From Crocinitomicaceae bacterium (GTDB lineage Bacteria; Bacteroidota; Bacteroidia; Flavobacteriales_D; Crocinitomicaceae), in the NCBI GenBank assembly GCA_029249445.1, contig JAQWHI010000018.1, forward strand, positions 124,001-188,000: DNA of 64,000 bases. Direction: 5' to 3'. Positions 1 to 9,558 of the stretch are shown one piece after another. The position numbers and the translations under genes are program-made. Within the stretch, counting starts at the first letter, position 1. Every line of letters begins with the position of its first letter. The notes under the pieces are model-generated. The model had not been told where the DNA came from and did no database searches. It was given only the letters and a program-made list of their open reading frames with translations.

Positions 1-1
1 T

Positions 2-1228
<1,227 letters not shown>

Positions 1229-1257
1229 TCTCCTCCCAAAAGAATCGATTAAAATTG

Positions 1258-1290
1258 AAAAAAAACGCTCCATTCGGAGCGTTTTTTTTT
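1258..1290 (+). terminator. Intrinsic terminator after gyrB
   Basis: A perfect 8-bp stem AACGCTCC/GGAGCGTT with an ATTC loop is followed by a run of nine or more T. It starts about 35 bases after the gyrB stop. The A-rich left flank could let it work in the opposite direction too, behind the minus-strand gene that ends at 1329. Confidence 0.9.
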
Positions 1291-1328
1291 GTTTTATACA
1301 TCTTAATTTTGATAGTAGCGCACCTTTT

Positions 1329-2603
1329 TTAGGTCTTGCGCTTTTTCTTTTTCGCTGCGGGAAATAAGATATTGTTTAGGATCAATCTGTATCCCGGTGA
1401 GTTTGGGTGCAAGTTGAGGTCTGTTGGTGGATCACCGACACGGTGTTGGTAATCTTCTGGATCGTGCCCACCGTAGAACGTCCAAGTTCCTTGTCCGTAT
1501 TCTCCATGGATATAACGCGCTGTGTTGAGTGATTTTGTTTCTCCCATGACCAGGACGTTGGATTTAATAAAGTCTTTTTTGAAGTCTGTTGTTTGCCCCA
1601 TGAATCCATTGATTACATCGGTGTGGCATTGGGTGAGCATGGTCGGTACAACGTCCCATTTTGCAGAAAACTCGAAGAGTGTAAATTTGTCGATTTTTGC
1701 TGCGGCTGCTTCGGGAAGTCTTCGTTTCCTTAGTTCGGTTCCATCGATGTTTGAATATTCGTATTTGAGTGGGTCGCGCACGAGCTCGAAGTCTTCGAAA
1801 GCGAGTGTGTTTGAGAAGTCAAGTGCTTCTTGGCAGTTCCTGTGTGAAGGATCACCATCAAACATGGATTCGCAAATGTCGGTGTTGTGCGCGGCGAGCC
1901 CGATATCGAAACTGTCCGTTCCGCTGCACATTGTAAATAGGAATCCGCCTCCAACTACGAAGTTTTTGATGTCTGTGGCTACGGCCAATTTCATTTCGGA
2001 AACCTTGTTGAAGCCCAATTGTGCAGCAGAGGCTTCGAGGTCTGCAACTTGTTTTTTGTACCACGGGTAGGAGCGAAAGCTAGAGTAAAACTTTCCGTAT
2101 TGTCCAGTAAAATCTTCGTGGTGGAGGTGTAGCCAGTCGTATTCTGCCAGTTCTCCCACGACTACGGCTGAATCGTATACTTTATCGTATGGAATTTCTG
2201 CGTATTCCATTACGAGTGTTACGGCATCGTCCCAGGGTTGTTTCCCACCGGGAGTGTAAACGGCAATTTTGGGTGCTTTTTCGAGTTGAACCACCTCCAT
2301 ATTTTTCTCGGGATTGGCAATTTGGTCTTTGATTGCGAATGCCTGTCCGTCTGCGATGATTTCGTAGCTGATTCCACGCACGACGAGTTCTTCCTCTATT
2401 GATGTGAGGTGAGGTGTGAGGAATGCTCCGCCACGGTAATTGAGAAGCCATTCGATCACGATTTCGTTTTCAAGGATGTAGAATGCGACCCCGTAGGCTT
2501 TGAGATGGTTCGTTTGTGAATCATCCATGGGGATTAATATTTGGGATCCCCAAGAGAGTTGGGTGCTAAGTGCAATTGCGAGGCAGACAAAAATGTGTTT
2601 CAT
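1329..2603 (-). CDS. Periplasmic glutamine-amidotransferase-like protein (family often labelled 'asparagine synthetase B')
   Basis: This 424-residue protein starts with a Sec signal peptide (MKHIFVCLAIALSTQLSWGS) and then QILIPMDDSQTNHLKAYG. I recognise it as a family conserved across Flavobacteriia that databases often call asparagine synthetase B. The sequence does not support that enzyme: there is no N-terminal catalytic Cys2 and no ATP-pyrophosphatase loop, and the protein is exported. The segment VGGGFLFTMCSGTDSFD looks like a class I glutamine amidotransferase or ThuA-type nucleophile elbow with Cys in MCSG. HLHHEDFTGQYGKF and FYGGHDPEDYQHRVGDP are strongly family-typical. The ATG at 2603 was chosen over an upstream TTG because it opens the signal peptide directly. 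It lies 26 bases behind dnaB and is probably cotranscribed with it. Its substrate is unknown. Confidence 0.8.
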   Translation of the reverse strand: MKHIFVCLAIALSTQLSWGSQILIPMDDSQTNHLKAYGVAFYILENEIVIEWLLNYRGGAFLTPHLTSIEEELVVRGISYEIIADGQAFAIKDQIANPEKNMEVVQLEKAPKIAVYTPGGKQPWDDAVTLVMEYAEIPYDKVYDSAVVVGELAEYDWLHLHHEDFTGQYGKFYSSFRSYPWYKKQVADLEASAAQLGFNKVSEMKLAVATDIKNFVVGGGFLFTMCSGTDSFDIGLAAHNTDICESMFDGDPSHRNCQEALDFSNTLAFEDFELVRDPLKYEYSNIDGTELRKRRLPEAAAAKIDKFTLFEFSAKWDVVPTMLTQCHTDVINGFMGQTTDFKKDFIKSNVLVMGETKSLNTARYIHGEYGQGTWTFYGGHDPEDYQHRVGDPPTDLNLHPNSPGYRLILNNILFPAAKKKKRKT

Positions 2604-2629
2604 TGTCAATAAAATTACAAAAATCTTGA

Positions 2630-4225
2630 CTAAAATGGAGCTTCGCCGCCTTCAGATGGATCGAAGTCTTCATTTTCTTCGTCGAGGGAATTCATTTTGC
2701 TTGGAATGGTGTATGTTCCGCTTTCTTGATCGAAGTTGCTGTTTTTTGCTGTGATGCTTTCATTGCTAATAGCTGCGGGTGCTGCAGGTCCTCCAGACAT
2801 ACCTGGGGCGTCAAAGTTGCTCTCGATGTTTTCAAATCGTGCGTATTCCTTGATGAAGCGCAGTCGAACGCTGTCGAGGGCGCCATTTCTGTGTTTTGCG
2901 ATAATTATTTCACCAATTCCAGCGTTTGAGTTTCCGTCTTCGTCTTGGAGGAATCCGTAGTATTCGGGTCTGTAGATGAATGAAACGATATCAGCATCTT
3001 GCTCGATAGCACCGGATTCACGGAGGTCAGAAAGCACGGGTTTTTTGTCGCCCCCTCGTTGTTCAACCGAACGGCTAAGCTGTGATAGTGCGATAATTGG
3101 AATGTTCAATTCTTTTGCAATCTCCTTGATTGATCGGGAGATGGAAGAGATTTCTTGTTCTCTGTTTCCTTGTCCTTTTGCTCCGCCTGCTGTCATGAGT
3201 TGCAGGTAGTCGATAACGACCATTTGGATATCGTATTGCATTTTCAATCGGCGGCATTTTGCGCGCAGGTCAAAGATGCTGATTCCGGGAGTATCGTCGA
3301 TATAGAGCGGTGCGGTCGAAAGTTTTGTGATCCTTGAGTGCAGTTGTTGGAATTCATCTTCACGGAGGTCTCCTTTACGCAGTTTTTCAGCTGGTAGTCG
3401 TGCTTCTGCTGAGATCAATCGTTTTACGAGTTGCACTGATGACATCTCGAGAGAGAATATGGCGACTCCCATGTTGAATTGCACTGCTGTATTTCTTGCA
3501 AGGGAGAGCACGAATGCTGTTTTTCCCATTGCGGGTCTTGCTGCCAAGACGATCATGTCGGAGCGTTGGAATCCTGCGGTCAGTTTATCGAGTCCGTAGA
3601 ATCCTGTTGGTACGCCCGATATACCGTCAGGATTTTGAGCTGCTTTTTCAATTTCTTCAATGGCTTCACGTACCACGTTTTGCAGAACGTCCACTGATTT
3701 TCCCATATTATTTTCGGCAATTTTGAACAGATCGCCCTCCGCCTTGTTGAGTACATCGAAAACGTCGTTTGTCTCGTCATAGGCGTCTTTCATTACTTCT
3801 GAGCTCATGCGTATGAGTTCACGCTTGATGTATTTTTCAGAAATCACACGTGCGTGAAACTCGACGTGTGCTGTAGATGCAATTCGACTTGTGAGTTGTG
3901 AAATGTATGCTGCGCCTCCTGCTGCTTGCAGTTCACCATTCTTTTTCAGTTGGTTGGTGACGGTCAGGATGTCAATTGGTTTGGAAGTTCCGAAGAGTTC
4001 TTTGATTGTGCCAAAGATGTATTGGTGTTTTGGATCGTAGAAACTCTCTTGTGAGAGGATATCAATCGTGTCGGTAACAGCATTCTTTTCCAGCATCATT
4101 GCTCCAAGAACGGCTTTTTCCAAGTCCACAGCTTGAGGTGGAACTTTTCCCATCGCGTTCAAGGGGGCAGTCACTTTGGTGAATTTGGATGTAGTTTTCC
4201 GACTTTTATCAGGTTGATTTTCCAT
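2630..4225 (-). CDS. dnaB: Replicative DNA helicase DnaB
   Basis: DnaB is the hexameric helicase that unwinds DNA ahead of the replisome. The 531-residue protein has the N-terminal primase-interaction domain (PPQAVDLEKAVLGAMM, residues 29-44). The RecA-like domain carries Walker A ARPAMGKTA at about 229-237 and Walker B MVVIDYLQLM. The DnaB motifs LSQLSRSVEQR and LSDLRESGAIEQDAD are intact. The C-terminus adds about 80 residues of acidic, low-complexity tail, common in Bacteroidota. No intein is present. The ATG at 4225 fits family N-termini. A TAnnTTTG element ends only 4 bases before it, suggesting a leaderless or nearly leaderless mRNA. It is divergent from mnmD across 115 bases. Confidence 0.97.
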   Translation of the reverse strand: MENQPDKSRKTTSKFTKVTAPLNAMGKVPPQAVDLEKAVLGAMMLEKNAVTDTIDILSQESFYDPKHQYIFGTIKELFGTSKPIDILTVTNQLKKNGELQAAGGAAYISQLTSRIASTAHVEFHARVISEKYIKRELIRMSSEVMKDAYDETNDVFDVLNKAEGDLFKIAENNMGKSVDVLQNVVREAIEEIEKAAQNPDGISGVPTGFYGLDKLTAGFQRSDMIVLAARPAMGKTAFVLSLARNTAVQFNMGVAIFSLEMSSVQLVKRLISAEARLPAEKLRKGDLREDEFQQLHSRITKLSTAPLYIDDTPGISIFDLRAKCRRLKMQYDIQMVVIDYLQLMTAGGAKGQGNREQEISSISRSIKEIAKELNIPIIALSQLSRSVEQRGGDKKPVLSDLRESGAIEQDADIVSFIYRPEYYGFLQDEDGNSNAGIGEIIIAKHRNGALDSVRLRFIKEYARFENIESNFDAPGMSGGPAAPAAISNESITAKNSNFDQESGTYTIPSKMNSLDEENEDFDPSEGGEAPF

Positions 4226-4229
4226 GTTT

Positions 4230-4237
4230 CAAATGTA
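4230..4237 (-). promoter_or_regulatory. Bacteroidota -7 element (TACATTTG) of dnaB
   Basis: On the minus strand the octamer TACATTTG matches the Bacteroidota -7 consensus TAnnTTTG. Its last base is 4 bases upstream of the dnaB ATG, so a start 4-5 bases downstream would fall on the initiation codon. I see no good -33 TTG at 19-21 bases, which lowers confidence. Confidence 0.45.
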
Positions 4238-4328
4238 CGAAAAGGACGAGTGATTTCGTTGTCAAAAATCATAAAGATTTATACACGTGATTTGAACGAT
4301 GATATGAACAGGTTATCAACAGAAAAAC

Positions 4329-4336
4329 TACTTTTG
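4329..4336 (+). promoter_or_regulatory. Bacteroidota -7 element (TACTTTTG) of mnmD
   Basis: TACTTTTG matches TAnnTTTG and ends 4 bases before the mnmD ATG. This is the same geometry as the divergent dnaB element. No convincing -33 box is visible at the expected spacing. Confidence 0.45.
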
Positions 4337-4340
4337 GATT

Positions 4341-5003
4341 ATGGAACGAAAAATTCAAATTACAGAAGACGGCTCTGCGACGATTTATATTCCTGCGATG
4401 GATGAAACGTACCATTCGCGTCACGGTGCGATACAGGAAGCACGTCATGTATTTCTGAAGCATGGAATTGCCTTACTTTCGAGCAATTCAGTTACTGTTT
4501 TTGAACTGGGGTTTGGAACAGGGCTCAATGCTTTGTTGACCTATCAATTTGGTGAAAAAAAACATTCTATCGATTATTTATGTATCGAGGCTTATCCTGT
4601 TAAAAAAGAGTTGATTGATTCATTAAATTACTTGGATAAAGTGGGTAAGGAGTACGGTTCTATTTTTGAACGAATGCACACATCTAAATGGGGTGAGTCG
4701 GTGGCATTGTCGGACCGTTTTACGTTTACGAAGATCCACGAAAAAATAGCGTCCTATGTGCCGAAAAAAGACAGCATTGACATTGTGTATTTTGATGCAT
4801 TTGGTCCACGCGCGCAGGGTGCAATGTGGGAACTTTCGGTTCTTGAGAAGATGCATTTGATGTTGCGCCCGGGTGGCATTTTGGTCACTTACTGTGCGAT
4901 GGGGCAGTTCAAGCGTGATTTAAAATCGTTGGGGTTTACGGTAATTGGAAAACCGGGACCTCCCGGTAAGCGAGAGATGACGGTTGCTGTAAAAACAATT
5001 TGA
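4341..5003 (+). CDS. mnmD: tRNA wobble-uridine methyltransferase MnmD (DUF752, stand-alone MnmC methylase domain)
   Basis: The 220-residue protein is a class I SAM-dependent methyltransferase with motif I ELGFGTGLNALLTY. Further family motifs are VYFDAFGPRAQGAMWE, LRPGGILVTYCAMGQFKRDL and the C-terminal PGPPGKREMT, all typical of DUF752. In Enterobacteria this domain is fused to an FAD oxidase in MnmC and makes the last methylation of mnm5s2U34 in tRNA. Here it stands alone, as in other Bacteroidota and Aquifex, implying that MnmE/MnmG supply nm5U directly. Neighbour mtaB is also a tRNA modification gene but lies on the opposite strand, so a shared operon is excluded. Confidence 0.82.
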   Translation: MERKIQITEDGSATIYIPAMDETYHSRHGAIQEARHVFLKHGIALLSSNSVTVFELGFGTGLNALLTYQFGEKKHSIDYLCIEAYPVKKELIDSLNYLDKVGKEYGSIFERMHTSKWGESVALSDRFTFTKIHEKIASYVPKKDSIDIVYFDAFGPRAQGAMWELSVLEKMHLMLRPGGILVTYCAMGQFKRDLKSLGFTVIGKPGPPGKREMTVAVKTI

Positions 5004-5074
5004 TTCCTTCACTATCATTTCATCCCTGAGTATTACGCCAGGGGTGGGGCGTCTCGGATAACAGTTTCTTCGTT

Positions 5075-6376
5075 TCAGAGCAGTTCGACCTTCATTACGC
5101 CATCGCGGTCGATTTCCGTGAGTTGTACGTTTTGAAAGGTGTTGGCAAGTTTCGCGTCGTAGTTTGTTTTCACTTTTACGTAATTTTCTGTAAATCCGTG
5201 CATGACACCCCCATTTTCTTCATTTTCAAATAAAACGGTTCCTATTTTTCCGATGTTGCTTTCATAAAATGCCCTTTTTTTCTTGTCGGACAGGATGTGT
5301 AATTGCTTGCTTCTCTCTTTTCGGACGTTCATTGGTACTGGATCACCGAGTTTGATGGCAGTTGTGTTCGCACGTTCGGAATAGGTGAATACGTGGAGGT
5401 AGGACACGTCCAGTTGGTTGATGAATTGAACCGTTTCGAGAAAGTCTTCGTCTGTTTCTCCAGGGAATCCGACGATAACGTCTGCGCCGATGCATGCATT
5501 TGGTGCGAATTGTTTTATGGCTTTAACCCGGTTTTCAAATACGGAGCGCTCGTATTTCCGCCGCATTGCTTTAAGCAGTTTGTCGCTTCCGCTTTGCAAT
5601 GGGATGTGGAAGTGTGGAACAAATCGCTGCGCTTTGTTGAGGCAGAATTCGATGATTTCATCGGACAGCAGGTTGGGTTCGATGGATGAGATTCGAAAGC
5701 GGTCGATTCCGTCAACGGTATCGAGTGCTTTTGTGAGTTCGAAGAAGTTTTCGTCATCTCCTTGACCAAAGTCACCAATATTTACGCCTGTTAGTACGAC
5801 TTCTTTTACTTCTGTTGCTGCAATTTTCTTTGCTTCACCGATCGTTGTTTCGATGCTTGCATTTCTGCTTTTTCCTCGAGCGAGTGGAATGGTACAGAAG
5901 GTGCAGAAGTAATCGCATCCGTCTTGAATTTTAAGGAAGGAGCGTGTTCTGTCTCCCATAGAAAATGCAGGGATGAATTCTTTTGTCTTTTTTATGTTTT
6001 CGTTGGAGATGATTGTTTCTTCGTTTTTCTCCAAGGATTCGATGTGTTCTACGATATTGAATTTTTCATTTGCTCCCAGAACGATGTCAACGCCGGGTAT
6101 TTCAGCAATTTGCTTCGGTTTGAGTTGTGCGAAGCACCCGATAATTGCTACAAATCCATTGGGATTTATTTTTAGTGCTTTTTTTACAAGCTGTCGGCAT
6201 TTTTTGTCGGCATTCTCAGTTACTGAGCACGTATTGATTACGAAAATGTCTGGCGTGTCATCAAATTTCACTTTTGCGTAGCCTGCTGCCTCGAACGCTC
6301 TACCGATGGTCGAGGTTTCGGAAAAATTGAGTTTGCATCCGAGTGTGTAAAATGCTACTTTTTTATATTGATTCAT
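5075..6376 (-). CDS. mtaB: tRNA t6A37 methylthiotransferase MtaB
   Basis: This radical-SAM methylthiotransferase converts t6A37 to ms2t6A37 in ANN-decoding tRNAs. The 433-residue protein has the N-terminal UPF0004 domain with cluster cysteines near 14, 50 and 81 (TLGCKLNFSE, INTCSVTENAD, IGCFAQ). The radical-SAM motif CDYFCTFC is at about 154-161, and LTGVNIGDFG and the substrate-domain motif HIPLQSGSDKLL follow. A C-terminal TRAM domain (GTVLFENEENGGVMHGFTENY) completes it. TLGCKLNFSET is typical of MtaB rather than MiaB or RimO. The ATG at 6376 begins at the family start; an 18-residue upstream extension in the same frame is not family-like. Confidence 0.93.
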   Translation of the reverse strand: MNQYKKVAFYTLGCKLNFSETSTIGRAFEAAGYAKVKFDDTPDIFVINTCSVTENADKKCRQLVKKALKINPNGFVAIIGCFAQLKPKQIAEIPGVDIVLGANEKFNIVEHIESLEKNEETIISNENIKKTKEFIPAFSMGDRTRSFLKIQDGCDYFCTFCTIPLARGKSRNASIETTIGEAKKIAATEVKEVVLTGVNIGDFGQGDDENFFELTKALDTVDGIDRFRISSIEPNLLSDEIIEFCLNKAQRFVPHFHIPLQSGSDKLLKAMRRKYERSVFENRVKAIKQFAPNACIGADVIVGFPGETDEDFLETVQFINQLDVSYLHVFTYSERANTTAIKLGDPVPMNVRKERSKQLHILSDKKKRAFYESNIGKIGTVLFENEENGGVMHGFTENYVKVKTNYDAKLANTFQNVQLTEIDRDGVMKVELL

Positions 6377-6486
6377 ATCCGCGGCAAAAATAGTCAGATT
6401 CGTGCAAGTTTCAAAGGTTCGATAATTCAATTGTTGGCTGTGTTCCGGGTGAACTGTTAAAAAATGCGTTTCTTTGTGTTTCAGTT

Positions 6487-6957
6487 ATGAAAAAACAGAT
6501 TTCAATTGATTACGATTATCTCGACCATTGGTCGGAGCTGGATGCAGGAGATCAATCTTTGGTAGCGGCTGCGCGTGAGGCAATGGAAACGGCATATGCG
6601 CCGTACAGCGAATTTCGTGTTGGTGCTTCTTTATTGCTGTCGAATGGTACTGTAGTGAAGGGAAGCAATCAAGAAAATATTGCTTATCCGTCCGGCTTGT
6701 GTGCAGAACGTGTTGCTCTATTTTATGCAGGTGCAAATTTTCCTGATGAGCAGGTGGAAACCTTGTGCGTTATTGCACGTGGTAAGTTGTTGGAACACAA
6801 GGCGATTCTGTCACCTTGCGGAGGTTGCCGTCAGGTGATGGTAGAGACGCAACGCCGCCAGAAGAAGGCGTACCGAGTTCTTCTTGTGAATCAGGATGAA
6901 TCTGTTGTGGTTTTCGATTCGGCAGTGTCATTATTGCCTCTGGCATTTGGGGTGTAA
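6487..6957 (+). CDS. cdd: Cytidine deaminase
   Basis: This enzyme hydrolyses cytidine and deoxycytidine to uridine and deoxyuridine in pyrimidine salvage. The 156-residue protein has the tetrameric-type zinc site: CAE (Cys72, catalytic Glu74) and PCGGC (Cys111, Cys114). The substrate motif FRVGASLLLSNG and NQENIAYPSGLCAERVA are present. An N-terminal extension of about 20 residues precedes the core. It is divergent from mtaB and monocistronic by position. A near-consensus -7 box (TTTCTTTG) lies about 10 bases before the ATG. Confidence 0.95.
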   Translation: MKKQISIDYDYLDHWSELDAGDQSLVAAAREAMETAYAPYSEFRVGASLLLSNGTVVKGSNQENIAYPSGLCAERVALFYAGANFPDEQVETLCVIARGKLLEHKAILSPCGGCRQVMVETQRRQKKAYRVLLVNQDESVVVFDSAVSLLPLAFGV

Positions 6958-7091
6958 TTCCTATCTTTTAGTACTTTTTACTATATGTAGTGCGGTGTAG
7001 CACTGTAATGCACTTTCGAGTGCATGGATTGTGTGGAGTTATTAACGAAATTACTGTTGATAAAAACGCTCAGTTTGATCTAAGAATTTTA

Positions 7092-7099
7092 TATATTTG
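7092..7099 (+). promoter_or_regulatory. Bacteroidota -7 element (TATATTTG) upstream of pdhA
   Basis: TATATTTG is a perfect match to TAnnTTTG, 27 bases upstream of the pdhA start. A TTTG occurs upstream but only 14 bases away, so the -33 assignment is uncertain. The 169-base gap from cdd to pdhA otherwise shows no gene. Confidence 0.55.
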
Positions 7100-7126
7100 C
7101 TCTCGCTATTTATATAAATATAGATT

Positions 7127-8176
7127 ATGGCTGTAAAGGCAAAGAAACCAACAAAGACAACGCGCAAAGCGAAATCGGCAAGTGCGCCGAAGTTTTCGAA
7201 GGAAACTTATATGAAGTGGTACAAGGACATGTTGCTCATTCGCAAGTTTGAGGAGAAGACAGGTCAGTTGTATATTCAACAGAAATTTGGAGGATTTTGT
7301 CATTTGTACATTGGGCAGGAGGCCATTGTTGTTGGAACGGCGAGTGCCACGAGAGATGGTGACAAGCACATGACGGCGTACCGTGATCACGGTCATCCGA
7401 TTGCGTTGGGAACGGATCCACGCGTTTTGATGGCTGAGTTGTACGGTCGTTCAACGGGTTGTTCAAAGGGCAAAGGAGGTTCCATGCACTTTTTTGACAA
7501 GGAAGTCGGTTTCATGGGAGGTCATGGAATTGTAGGAGCGCAAATCCCAATGGGAGCGGGAGTTGCCTTTGCAGAGAAATACAAGGAAACAGGAAATGTT
7601 GTTTTTGTATCCTCCGGAGATGGAGCGATTCGTCAGGGTGCACTGCACGAAACATTTAACATGGCAATGAATTGGAAATTGCCTGTTGTTTTCATCATTG
7701 AGAACAACAACTATGCGATGGGTACATCTGTGGAGCGCACAACGAACGTTCAGGACTTGTCCAAGATTGGTCATTCTTATGAAATGCCTTCACGTTCTGT
7801 AAATGGGATGTCTCCAGAAGCGGTTCATGAGGCGATTGAAGAAGCTGCAGATCGAGCGAGAAAAGGAGAGGGCCCAACATTGTTGGACATTCGAACGTAT
7901 CGCTACAAGGGGCATTCAATGTCTGATCCACAGAAATACAGAACGAAAGACGAGGTTGCAGATTGGATGGAACAAGATCCAATACAGCACTGTCTGAATG
8001 TGATACAGGAGAACAACTGGATGTCTGATAAGGAAATCACAGCGGTTCAAGACTGGGTTAAAAATGAAGTAGCGGAATGTGTTGAGTTTGCAGAAAACTC
8101 ACCTTATCCAGAAGGAAAAGAATTGTACGAGGACGTCTACAAAGAAGAGAATTATCCGTACATCGTAGAATACTAA
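7127..8176 (+). CDS. pdhA: Pyruvate dehydrogenase E1 component, alpha subunit
   Basis: E1 alpha binds thiamine pyrophosphate and, with E1 beta, decarboxylates pyruvate and acetylates the E2 lipoyl group. The 349-residue protein starts with a basic Lys/Ala-rich tail of about 25 residues, then MLLIRKFEEKTGQLY. The TPP motif runs from SSGDGAIRQGALHETFN to VFIIENNNYAMGT (GDG...NN). GHSMSDPQKYRT, the regulatory-loop region of E1 alpha, is conserved. pdhC follows 21 bases later on the same strand, forming an operon. pdhB (E1 beta) and lpd (E3) are not in the window, which is usual for Flavobacteria. Confidence 0.96.
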   Translation: MAVKAKKPTKTTRKAKSASAPKFSKETYMKWYKDMLLIRKFEEKTGQLYIQQKFGGFCHLYIGQEAIVVGTASATRDGDKHMTAYRDHGHPIALGTDPRVLMAELYGRSTGCSKGKGGSMHFFDKEVGFMGGHGIVGAQIPMGAGVAFAEKYKETGNVVFVSSGDGAIRQGALHETFNMAMNWKLPVVFIIENNNYAMGTSVERTTNVQDLSKIGHSYEMPSRSVNGMSPEAVHEAIEEAADRARKGEGPTLLDIRTYRYKGHSMSDPQKYRTKDEVADWMEQDPIQHCLNVIQENNWMSDKEITAVQDWVKNEVAECVEFAENSPYPEGKELYEDVYKEENYPYIVEY

Positions 8177-8197
8177 GGAATAGAAATTAGAAGTACT

Positions 8198-9463
8198 ATG
8201 GCCGAAATTGTATACATGCCAAAGTTGAGCGACACGATGACTGAAGGAGTTGTTGCTGAATGGTTAAAAGAGGTGGGTGATGAAGTTGCATCTGGCGAAG
8301 TTTTAGCTGAAATTGAAACGGACAAGGCAACGATGGAATTTGAATCATTTTATGATGGCGTTCTGCTGCACATTGGTGTTGAAAAAGGTGCGGGAGCGCC
8401 TGTAAACGCTATTCTTGCTGTTATTGGCGACAAAGAAGAAGACCTTGAAAAGATATTGGCAGCAGCAGCAGCTGCGGCTCCTGCTGCTGAGGAGGAAAAG
8501 GAAGAAGCGCCAACGCCAACGCCTGAACCAACTCCTGCTCCAGCTCCTGCTGCTGCACCAAAGCCTGTTGTTGCTGCACCAGCACCAGCACCGGCGGCTG
8601 TAGCAGATACAAATGGTCGCATATTCGCATCGCCATTGGCAAAGAAGATGGCCAATGAACGTGGAATTGATCTCAATCATGTGTCGGGAACAGGAGAAGG
8701 CGGAAGAATTGTAAAGGCAGATATTGATCACTACAAACCGTATAATGGAGCTGCTGCTCCGAAACGTGCATTTATGGGAACAGAATCGTTCTCTGATGAA
8801 CCTGTTTCTCAAATGAGAAAAACGATTGCACGTCGATTGGCAGACAGTAAGTTCACAGCACCTCACTTTTACCTGACATTAGAAATCGACATGGACAATG
8901 CGATTTCAGCACGTGCTCAAATGAATTCTATTGAGGGTGTGAAGGTTTCGATCAACGATATGGTGATTAAGGCAGTTGCCTTGTCCCTGCGTGAGCATCC
9001 AAATGTTAACAGTGCATGGTATGGTGATTTCATTCGCCGCAATGCGCATGTGCATATTGGGGTAGCGGTTGCCGTTGAAGACGGTCTTCTTGTTCCAGTT
9101 GTTCGTTTTGCGGACGGAAAGGACATGCCAGAGATTGGTGCAGAAGTGCGTGAATTGGCAATGAAAGCAAAAACAAAAAAATTACAACCAGAAGAATGGG
9201 AGGGCAATACATTTACCATTTCCAATTTGGGAATGTTTGGCATTGAAGCCTTCACTGCCATTGTGAACCCACCAGACAGTTGCATCTTAGCAATTGGTGG
9301 AATCAAGGCCGTTCCTGTTGTGAAAGACGGTGCAGTCGTTCCTGGAAATGTGATGAAGGTCACATTGTCGTGTGATCACAGAGTGGTTGACGGCGCAACA
9401 GGCTCCGCATTCTTGAATACATTTAAAAACTACATGGAAAATCCAGTCTCAATGTTGATGTAA
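8198..9463 (+). CDS. pdhC: Pyruvate dehydrogenase E2 component (dihydrolipoamide acetyltransferase)
   Basis: E2 forms the core of the pyruvate dehydrogenase complex and transfers acetyl groups to CoA. The 421-residue protein has one lipoyl domain with the lipoylated lysine in EIETDKATMEFES. An Ala/Pro/Glu-rich flexible linker spans about residues 88-140. The E3/E1-binding domain is FASPLAKKMANERGIDL...GTGEGGRIVKADID. The catalytic acetyltransferase domain ends with SCDHRVVDGATGSAF, which holds the active-site His and Asp. A terminator follows directly. The single lipoyl domain places it with the short E2 forms. Confidence 0.95.
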   Translation: MAEIVYMPKLSDTMTEGVVAEWLKEVGDEVASGEVLAEIETDKATMEFESFYDGVLLHIGVEKGAGAPVNAILAVIGDKEEDLEKILAAAAAAAPAAEEEKEEAPTPTPEPTPAPAPAAAPKPVVAAPAPAPAAVADTNGRIFASPLAKKMANERGIDLNHVSGTGEGGRIVKADIDHYKPYNGAAAPKRAFMGTESFSDEPVSQMRKTIARRLADSKFTAPHFYLTLEIDMDNAISARAQMNSIEGVKVSINDMVIKAVALSLREHPNVNSAWYGDFIRRNAHVHIGVAVAVEDGLLVPVVRFADGKDMPEIGAEVRELAMKAKTKKLQPEEWEGNTFTISNLGMFGIEAFTAIVNPPDSCILAIGGIKAVPVVKDGAVVPGNVMKVTLSCDHRVVDGATGSAFLNTFKNYMENPVSMLM

Positions 9464-9490
9464 TTGAACAACGCATTCTGACTATTACTC

Positions 9491-9528
9491 AAAACGCCTC
9501 GCTTCAATGAAGTGGGGCGTTTTTTTTT
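9491..9528 (+). terminator. Intrinsic terminator after pdhC
   Basis: The hairpin AACGCCtCgCTTC-AAT-GAAGtGgGGCGTT is followed by a T8 run. It sits between pdhC and the convergent gene ending at 9559. The A-run on its left suggests it may serve both directions. Confidence 0.88.
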
Positions 9529-9558
9529 GTATACCATAGCTGTTTTGTATGCTCGTTG

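Noticed and set aside
5020-5074. ACGCC...GGCGT pair as a terminator between mnmD and mtaB
   Set aside because: Only five base pairs and no T run follows in either direction.
8455-8600. Repetitive GCTGCTCC-type sequence as a possible DNA repeat
   Set aside because: It encodes the flexible Ala/Pro linker between E2 domains, so the repetition is at protein level.
8345-8866. Minus-strand Arg/Ser/Cys/Trp-rich 173-codon frame and other low-complexity frames opposite pdhC
   Set aside because: They are complements of the Ala/Pro-rich E2 linker; the low complexity is inherited from that linker.
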